Assembly: GCA_902783755.1 (NCBI GenBank)
Contig: CACZSC010000231.1
Location: 1-6,289, forward strand
Length of the DNA stretch: 6,289 nucleotides
Source: an uncultured Ruminococcus sp.
GTDB lineage: Bacteria > Bacillota > Clostridia > Oscillospirales > CAG-272
Direction: 5' to 3'
Part shown: one piece after another, positions 5,416 to 6,289 of the stretch
How the letters are laid out: the number at the start of each line of letters is the position of its first letter
Position numbering within the stretch: the stretch's first letter is position 1
The notes under the pieces: model-generated
What the model was told of the DNA's origin: nothing
Seen by the model: the letters and a program-made list of their open reading frames with translations, nothing else
Databases searched by the model: none
Translations under genes and position numbers: made by a program

Positions 5416-6289
5416 CTACTGTTTCAGGAACAGATATGCTCTGTATACGATGAGGATGGTCTGTTCTATGGTAAGGTCCCCTCCGGGGCTGAACTTTCCG
5501 CCGCCCGTGCCCTTTATGATGCCTGCGTGCACCGGCCAGCCCAGTTCAGGTCCGACCCAGCTGTAGTTGCCCGTGATGTCCGTGAACCCGTGCTCATATC
5601 CGGACGTATCCACGCCCACAAGTCCCGCGATGCGGTTTATGAGGGCCGCCACATGTGCCCTCTTCAGGGTCCCCTCAGGGGAGAACTTCGTGCCGCTGGT
5701 GCCGTTTATGACCCCGAGGGCGTTGCACAGCAGCACGTTCATGTCGCTGGTATCTGTGAACTTGCCGTAGTTGACGGAAAGCCCCTTCTCGGCCACAAGC
5801 TGCTCAGCGGTCTTCCCCGTTATCTTCTCTATGAGGTTCACGAAGAGCTGGGTGATCTCGCCCCTCTTCACGGGAGTCTGGAAGTTCTTCTGAAGTTCCT
5901 GAGGCACGAGTCCCACGTCAACTGCCGCCAGCACTTCGGCCTCGGCCCAGTCTGACATCCCGGTAGGATACTGGACGGGCTGCTGTTCCAGCTCGTATCC
6001 GCAGTAGTAGCACAGCACTCCCGCAGGGCCCGGCACATGGGCTTCGATCTCCGTATGCTCGAAACAGAAGGGATTTGTGCACCTGTGGGCATGGCCCGTG
6101 GCGTCCGAATAGTCCCAGTATTCCGAGAATACGTGATCCGTGTATCCTCCGTACCCGAGACCGCAGATGTCGCACAGAGCCTGAGTGTGGCACCCGGCCT
6201 GCCCTCCGGTATGGGCTCCCCTGGACCCCGGGATCTCCTCCCCGCATTCGCGGCGGAGGCATATCTTGTAGTGTTCCGTGCCGTTGGTC
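5416..6289 (-). CDS. SLH-domain surface protein with Cys/His-rich repeats, C-terminal part
   Basis: The frame is open to the right edge and the start lies outside; 290 C-terminal residues are visible. The last 180 form three SLH domains (about 112-158, 177-225 and 235-287), which anchor proteins to secondary cell-wall polymers. Domains 2 and 3 show the usual FTD start, LGVINGT or AGIIKGTGGGKFSP, and a C-terminal helix. The TRAE-like motifs are degenerate (KRGE, KRAH, TIEQ). The preceding 100 residues are Cys/His-rich, with C10-x4-C15-G, CDICG (39-43), C70-x4-C75 and CYYCG (93-97), plus HTGG and GHAHRC. This repeat style is common in extracellular clostridial proteins and may bind a metal. An internal GTG at 6036 is not the true start, because the same frame and repeat pattern continue upstream of it. 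The missing N-terminal part would hold the signal peptide and any enzymatic or binding domain, so the full role is unknown. Confidence 0.9.
   Translation of the reverse strand, partial: TNGTEHYKICLRRECGEEIPGSRGAHTGGQAGCHTQALCDICGLGYGGYTDHVFSEYWDYSDATGHAHRCTNPFCFEHTEIEAHVPGPAGVLCYYCGYELEQQPVQYPTGMSDWAEAEVLAAVDVGLVPQELQKNFQTPVKRGEITQLFVNLIEKITGKTAEQLVAEKGLSVNYGKFTDTSDMNVLLCNALGVINGTSGTKFSPEGTLKRAHVAALINRIAGLVGVDTSGYEHGFTDITGNYSWVGPELGWPVHAGIIKGTGGGKFSPGGDLTIEQTILIVYRAYLFLKQ

Noticed and set aside
5371..5955. A 194-codon plus-strand open frame opposite the SLH domains
   Set aside because: The minus strand encodes unmistakable SLH domains; the plus-strand translation has no family features.
5416..6036. 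Internal GTG at 6036 as start of the SLH protein
   Set aside because: The same frame remains open to the window edge and carries matching Cys/His repeats, and no signal peptide follows this GTG.
1..6289. CRISPR arrays, tRNA or rRNA genes, insertion sequences, phage genes
   Set aside because: I found no regularly spaced repeats, no cloverleaf or rRNA segments, and no transposase or integrase; the window is filled by ordinary genes with short intergenic gaps.

Overview
The window is GC-rich bacterial DNA in which every supported gene lies on the minus strand, so transcription runs from high to low coordinates. The gene set suggests an anaerobic, fermentative member of the Clostridia (Firmicutes). 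It includes an A-type flavodiiron protein of the FprA kind, a short Gram-positive style lipoprotein, an SLH-anchored surface protein with Cys/His-rich repeats, and a GPH-family sugar symporter paired with a domain-permuted glycoside hydrolase family 3 enzyme. Strong AGGAGG-like ribosome binding sites and extended -10 promoters fit this. The exact genus cannot be told from the sequence alone.

Layout from the right edge (upstream) to the left edge (downstream). (1) 6289-5416 is the C-terminal part of a cell-surface protein with Cys/His-rich repeats followed by three SLH domains; its start lies outside the window. (2) 5415-5235 is an intergenic region with a long inverted repeat just after the SLH gene (probable terminator), then a perfect 10-2-10 palindrome (probable operator) and the leader of the sugar operon. 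(3) 5234-3594 is a GPH/MelB-type symporter. Only 12 nt later comes (4) 3581-1146, a GH3 beta-glycosidase with a GTG start, whose Shine-Dalgarno sequence overlaps the symporter stop codon. (5) 1145-1053 holds a weak hairpin and an extended -10 promoter. (6) 1052-498 is a small lipoprotein of unknown function, followed by an intrinsic terminator. (7) A second promoter with the same 12-base core drives (8) 357-1, the N-terminal 119 residues of a flavodiiron protein that continues past the left edge.

The functional core is the two-gene sugar unit. The symporter would bring in a short oligosaccharide or glycoside, and the cytoplasmic GH3 (no signal peptide) would release its non-reducing-end sugar. 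The palindrome upstream is a good candidate binding site for a specific regulator, which is not encoded in the window. The lipoprotein and the flavodiiron gene appear to be separate transcription units. I found no clear sign of a new defence, mobile or RNA system. The points most worth a second look are the operator palindrome, the symporter's replaced charged residues with its extra loop and tail, the permuted GH3, and the unassigned lipoprotein.
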